Assembly (NCBI GenBank): GCA_964625175.1
Contig: CAZVAO010000019.1
Coordinates: 1-26,078, forward strand
Length of the DNA: 26,078 nt
DNA from: CAZVAO01 sp964625175
Lineage (GTDB): Bacteria; Bacillota; UBA994; PWPR01
Reading direction: 5' to 3'
A program made the position numbers and the translations under genes. How positions within the stretch are numbered: the first letter of the stretch is position 1; each line of letters begins with the position of its first letter. Positions 23,697 to 26,078 of this stretch are shown here, piece after piece. A model generated the notes under the pieces. It did not search any database. It had not been told where the DNA came from and saw nothing but the letters and a program-made list of their open reading frames with translations.

Positions 23697-23853
23697 AGGA
23701 GAAAGAGTTTTCTTGACGAATTATTAGGTTATTAGGCGAAACTCTTCTGGTAAGCATTATACACCTGCAATTATACTAATCGTTTATTTTCATTACTCCT
23801 TCTCTTTATCAGAGGAAGAATAGCCGGCGACCTCTAGGTCGCTTCTTTTTTTT
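23697..23853 (+). ncRNA. candidate small RNA or structured leader
   Basis: This gene-free stretch of ~157 bases lies between a promoter-like sequence and an intrinsic terminator. It can form AGAGTTT (23704-23710) with AAACTCT (23739-23745) and TTCTCT (around 23800-23805) with AGAGGA (23811-23816). GCAGG (23695-23699) could pair with CCTGC (23764-23768) if transcription begins a little earlier. I see no match to 6S, SRP, RNase P or tmRNA. It could be a free small RNA or an attenuated leader of the lipoprotein gene 85 bases beyond the terminator. Confidence 0.35.
23827..23853 (+). terminator. intrinsic terminator
   Basis: GCGACC (23827-23832) pairs with GGTCGC (23837-23842) around the TCTA loop, followed by TTC and a run of eight T residues. 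It ends the candidate small RNA and perhaps cca read-through. Confidence 0.85.
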
Positions 23854-23937
23854 ATGAATAGTTTGTTGTAAATTGGAGTTTTCTTGCTATCAGTGAAGAG
23901 TTTGGAGAAATAACTGAAAAATACGAAAGGGGATCTT

Positions 23938-24594
23938 ATGAGAAGCCTTAAGATTATTTTATGTGTGGCGATTATTTTGATTGCAACAGGATGTCAGCCT
24001 GTGAGTGCTCCTGGAGAACCAGAACCGACGGAACCTGAAGGTATTATTAATTTGACCGAATTATTACCTGATGAAGTGGGTTATACCTGGTGGTATGCTG
24101 GCTTCGCCGAGTATGGACATCATATGAAACTTGACGAGATTGATCGTGATGAGGAAACAGGTGTGGTGGTTTATCATATCCTAGGTGAGGTTGATGATGT
24201 ATCAGGGGAAGGAAATCCAGACGAGTATCGTATTGATTTAGACTATGTGATTCAAAATGGGCAACTCAAACAACTGCGTGGCGGTAAGAGGATGATGGAT
24301 GATGACTATCGAGAGATCATTCTTTTGCAGGAGCCATTCACTGTCGGTGAAAGCTGGACGCAGATTGTCTATGCTGAAGAAGGGGGTGACCCTCAAACCC
24401 TTAAGTGTACACTGATTGGCATAAATTTAGTTCATGATCAAATTGAATTGACGATGGAATACCGTCAGGGGGCAAACTATGAAGTGCGTACATTTACAGA
24501 GGGAAAGGGTATAACAACTTATATGCGCACATTGCCAATTGGCGACAAGGGAGAATTGGTAGAAGTGGGCTATATGGTTTTCGATTGGAAGTAG
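23938..24594 (+). CDS. putative lipoprotein
   Basis: The 218-residue product begins with a type II signal peptide: MRSLK, a hydrophobic stretch and lipobox IATGC with Cys19 as the predicted lipidated residue. A Pro/Glu-rich linker (about 21-36) follows, then a beta-rich domain (about 37-218) with many aromatic and acidic residues (YTWWYAGFAEYGHH, VGESWTQIVY, FTEGKGITTYMRT). I do not recognise a named family. The overall pattern resembles secreted beta-barrel-like lipoproteins of Bacillota that sense or bind surface components. The ATG at 23938 has AAAGGGG upstream. It is monocistronic, placed after the candidate small RNA terminator. Location is the outer face of the cytoplasmic membrane. Confidence 0.75.
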   Translation: MRSLKIILCVAIILIATGCQPVSAPGEPEPTEPEGIINLTELLPDEVGYTWWYAGFAEYGHHMKLDEIDRDEETGVVVYHILGEVDDVSGEGNPDEYRIDLDYVIQNGQLKQLRGGKRMMDDDYREIILLQEPFTVGESWTQIVYAEEGGDPQTLKCTLIGINLVHDQIELTMEYRQGANYEVRTFTEGKGITTYMRTLPIGDKGELVEVGYMVFDWK

Positions 24595-24645
24595 GTCAAT
24601 TAAAACGTTAAAGCACTTAGAAAGGTCTCCTTGCAATTATATACT

Positions 24646-24673
24646 TTGTTTTTACATGGATTTCAGCTATAAT
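24646..24673 (+). promoter_or_regulatory. promoter of the zinc-finger protein gene
   Basis: TTGTTT (24646-24651) and a perfect TATAAT (24668-24673) are 16 bases apart. The start near 24680 gives a very short leader of about 16 bases before the ATG at 24696. Confidence 0.6.
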
Positions 24674-24695
24674 ACACAAGATAGAGGTGAGTAAT

Positions 24696-24974
24696 ATGGC
24701 AAAATATCTAGAGCATCCTAAATATGTACCTTGCCCAACATGTGGAACAATCGTGCAAGTCAGTAAAATAACGATTGAGGTTCCCGCCAAGGGAGGGCAA
24801 TTGAGTATTCTGAATGTCCCCCATTATGAATGTACTTGTGGGAATTTGTTTATTCCACAAGAGACAGAGTCAATCATTGCAACCCAACGGCAGGATAAGA
24901 AATTAGAGCTACATGGCAACACGAAGGTGGAATATGAAGATCTTCGTCGAAAAGGCCGCAAAGCAATCCGCTAG
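24696..24974 (+). CDS. small YgiT-like zinc-finger protein
   Basis: The start is ATG 24696, with GAGGTG (24684-24689) six bases upstream. A GTG at 24687 in frame is part of that ribosome site. The 92-residue protein has a CxxC near residue 13 (CPTCG) and a second cysteine pair CTCG near residue 47, arranged like the zinc-binding N-terminal domain of YgiT/MqsA proteins, followed by FIPQETE. The C-terminal 30 residues are highly charged (LRRKGRKAIR at the end) and could bind nucleic acid. There is no helix-turn-helix as in full MqsA and no MqsR-like toxin gene beside it, so a toxin-antitoxin role is not supported. It lies just upstream of selC but has an independent promoter. Confidence 0.7.
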   Translation: MAKYLEHPKYVPCPTCGTIVQVSKITIEVPAKGGQLSILNVPHYECTCGNLFIPQETESIIATQRQDKKLELHGNTKVEYEDLRRKGRKAIR

Positions 24975-24993
24975 TTCTGCACTAAAAAGCTTT

Positions 24994-25022
24994 TTGACTT
25001 TATGGCGCAAGCTTGTTATAAT
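24994..25022 (+). promoter_or_regulatory. promoter of selC
   Basis: TTGACT (24994-24999) and perfect TATAAT (25017-25022) are exactly 17 bases apart. The expected start near 25029 leaves a 7-base 5' leader for RNase P to remove before the mature tRNA at 25036. Confidence 0.88.
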
Positions 25023-25035
25023 CAAATTCCTACGG

Positions 25036-25132
25036 GGGAGTAGATAGGTGCTGGTGTGCCTACTGGACTTCAAATCCAGCTTAGGGCGTTAAGAGCGTCC
25101 TGGGTGGGTTCAATTCCCACATACTCCCGCCA
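25036..25132 (+). tRNA. selC: tRNA-Sec (anticodon TCA), selenocysteine tRNA
   Basis: The 97-base gene folds as a bacterial tRNA-Sec. The acceptor strand GGGAGTA (25036-25042) pairs with TACTCCC (25122-25128), then discriminator G and encoded CCA (25130-25132). A long D stem (TAGGTG/TGCCTA) encloses a small loop. The anticodon arm CTGGA-CTTCAAA-TCCAG carries TCA at 25070-25072, and the sequence from CTGGA to TCCAG is identical to that of the E. coli molecule as I remember it. The extra-long variable arm pairs AGGGCG with CGTCCT, and the T arm is GTGGG-TTCAATT-CCCAC. It reads UGA as selenocysteine with SelA, SelB and SelD, which are not in this window. The eighth acceptor pair (G25043 with A25121) is a mismatch. 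Confidence 0.96.
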
Positions 25133-25133
25133 T

Positions 25134-25181
25134 AAAAAAGGGGCTGCAGCACTAAGAATTTAGTGCTGCAGCTCCTTTTTT
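25134..25181 (+). terminator. strong intrinsic terminator of selC
   Basis: A perfect 12-base-pair stem (CTGCAGCACTAA 25144-25155 with TTAGTGCTGCAG 25160-25171) and a GAAT loop extend through GGGG/CTCC pairs to an A-run before and a T-run after (25176-25181), about 22 pairs in all. It begins two bases after the tRNA. Confidence 0.95.
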
Positions 25182-25209
25182 AATGAAACTTGCCTATCGG
25201 CAAATGAAA

Positions 25210-25261
25210 TTTTTTTAGCAAGTAAAGCCTGTTTTGAAATGCACAGGCGTAATCAGAAAGT
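25210..25261 (+). repeat. 52-base direct repeat, copy 1
   Basis: This is identical over 52 bases to 26027-26078 at the window's end, 817 bases away. It begins with seven T residues and contains a GCCTG/CAGGC hairpin with a 12-base loop. Confidence 0.95.
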
Positions 25262-25266
25262 GTCAG

Positions 25267-25305
25267 GGATTGCTGAACTCGCTTTAGCTCAAACAGCAGC
25301 AATCC
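25267..25305. repeat. inverted repeat hairpin
   Basis: GGATTGCTG (25267-25275) pairs perfectly with CAGCAATCC (25297-25305) across 21 bases that include the small palindrome GCTTTAGC. It lies 6 bases after direct-repeat copy 1, and there is no T-run. Confidence 0.7.
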
Positions 25306-25520
25306 TCATCTTCCACTTAGGCTGGTAGATGAGTGCATAGTCAAAACAAACTTTACCAGCGGGGATTTTCTTTTTACATTTAGCTTTTCGAGAATAGTAA
25401 AGTGGCTTGCCATGTAGCTATAAAATCTGAGGCCTGTTATGAACTCTCGATTGCTCCACAGCTCCAAATTGCTCTGAGCAATACCGCTTCTTGCTCTTTG
25501 TGTTCTTTGTGGTTAATAAG

Positions 25521-25543
25521 TTGGTCAGTTGGTCAGAGGTCAG
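25521..25543 (+). repeat. short tandem repeat of TTGGTCAG
   Basis: Two exact 8-base units (25521-25528, 25529-25536) are followed by a third partial unit AGGTCAG. Confidence 0.8.
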
Positions 25544-25657
25544 TGAAATTAGTGAGTTAAGGGTGATGTGCTAAGCGAATTGTCGCTCCTCAACGGAAGC
25601 GATAATTCTAACTTTTCCGTGATGCGAGGTAGCTCTGGCTTTATATAATAGTCTAAG

Positions 25658-25754
25658 GGGGACACACCCTTAAGCCAGCCGAGCGATTATTTGAGTGTAT
25701 CAGTTCATCCTCCTCAACACATACAGACGATTTCATTGCTGAGGGTATGTCCCC
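25658..25754. repeat. 97-base element bounded by imperfect inverted repeats (REP/MITE-like)
   Basis: GGGGACACACCCTTAAGC at the left end (25658-25675) matches the reverse complement of the right end GCTGAGGGTATGTCCCC (25738-25754), with about three differences. The interior has no coding potential. The GGGGACA..CCCT ends resemble intergenic repeats mobilised by REP-associated transposases. No transposase is present here. Confidence 0.55.
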
Positions 25755-25916
25755 AAATTGGAGGTAAACGCGGCAGTGCTGGTATTGGAATATTTATTTA
25801 TGATTTCATGAAGCACACGTATTCAGATGTCAGAGCTGTTTAGAAGGTTTATTCACATTTGAAATTGTGAGAGTTTTAGTAGGTGGGTGCTTCATTTGGC
25901 TTGAATCGAGTATGTT

Positions 25917-25965
25917 GAAACACCAGGGACGGTTCTGGTTGTTGCGAAAACGAAACACTGGGGAC
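25917..25965 (+). repeat. paired GAAACAC..GGGGAC units, REP-like
   Basis: GAAACACCAGGGAC (25917-25930) and GAAACACTGGGGAC (25952-25965) differ at two positions and are 35 bases apart. The first sits in a small hairpin (CCAGGG with TTCTGG). Such GGGACGGTTCTG-type strings are common near REP-associated transposase genes. Confidence 0.5.
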
Positions 25966-26026
25966 AGAGATAGGTGATGACACGTCGTCGGATTTTCTAG
26001 CAAGATAAGTTTCGTTTGAGATAAAC

Positions 26027-26078
26027 TTTTTTTAGCAAGTAAAGCCTGTTTTGAAATGCACAGGCGTAATCAGAAAGT
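26027..26078 (+). repeat. 52-base direct repeat, copy 2 (cut by window end)
   Basis: This is identical to 25210-25261 up to the last base of the window, so the repeat may be longer. A degenerate relative (TTTTCTAGCAAGATAAGTTT) lies just upstream at 25993-26012, suggesting local tandem decay. Confidence 0.95.

Larger units (their letters stand above)
25182..26078. other. ~900-base non-coding, repeat-rich region downstream of selC
   Basis: No convincing gene is seen on either strand. The region contains a small hairpin TTGCC-TATC-GGCAA (25190-25203), the repeats listed separately, and the string CTCTTTGTGTTCTTTGTGG (25495-25513), which has the look of a dispersed intergenic motif. A stop-bounded minus-strand frame at 25289-25414 encodes 41 residues (starting HGKPLYYSRKAK) that could be a gene fragment. 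It looks like a landing zone of small repeats. Confidence 0.6.

Noticed and set aside
25182..26078. CRISPR array
   Set aside because: There are only two copies of a 52-base repeat 817 bases apart and no regular spacers.
25036..26078. Integrative element attached to selC
   Set aside because: No integrase and no duplicated tRNA 3' end were seen within the window. The right flank is missing, so it is not supported.

Overview
The window looks like a chromosomal segment of a low-to-moderate GC member of the Bacillota, probably a Clostridia-type anaerobe. The signs are strong AGGAGG/GGGAGG ribosome binding sites with frequent GTG/TTG starts, an RNase J, a DnaD/DnaI-type helicase-loading pair, a Bacillus-type LexA (SOS) box before uvrA, a YvlB/YvlD-like envelope module, and a selenocysteine tRNA. 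No species can be named from the sequence alone. Most of the window is housekeeping sequence. The last ~900 bases are non-coding and rich in repeats.

Layout. (1) 1-1513: a compact, overlapping permease-ATPase-permease set whose ATPase is FtsE-like. (2) 1556-4420: dusB (tRNA dihydrouridine synthase), greA with its own consensus promoter, and a membrane-anchored TPR protein. These end at a terminator shared with the convergent RNase J gene (4517-6175, minus strand). (3) 6176-6444: a divergent intergenic region in which the RNase J promoter and the promoter of a creatininase-family hydrolase overlap around a palindrome. The hydrolase is followed by a small membrane protein. (4) 7698-10423: ftsE-ftsX-M23 peptidase, the cassette in which FtsEX is expected to control a cell-wall hydrolase during division. 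(5) 10551-19523: uvrB, then uvrA-uvrC-dnaD-like-dnaI-like, so nucleotide excision repair genes sit next to primosome/helicase-loading genes. An SOS box overlaps the uvrA transcription start.

(6) 19631-21351: a perfect-consensus promoter with three phased AT-rich repeats drives a DUF2089 regulator, an unknown protein and a SHOCT-like protein. A YvlD-like membrane protein follows on its own promoter. (7) 21370-23636: a Cof-type HAD phosphatase and the CCA-adding enzyme. (8) 23664-23853: a gene-free stretch with its own promoter, base-pairing segments and an intrinsic terminator, a candidate small RNA or leader. (9) 23938-25181: a lipoprotein, a small zinc-finger protein, and selC (tRNA-Sec) with its promoter and a very strong terminator. 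(10) 25182-26078: no convincing gene. This part holds a perfect 52-base direct repeat, a 97-base inverted-repeat element, short tandem repeats and REP-like GAAACAC..GGGAC units.

The points most worth a second look are the selC locus, which implies UGA recoding in this genome, the SOS box on uvrA, the phased operator-like repeats before the DUF2089 gene, the candidate small RNA at 23.7-23.85 kb, the second FtsEX-like transporter at the left edge, and the layered repeats downstream of selC.
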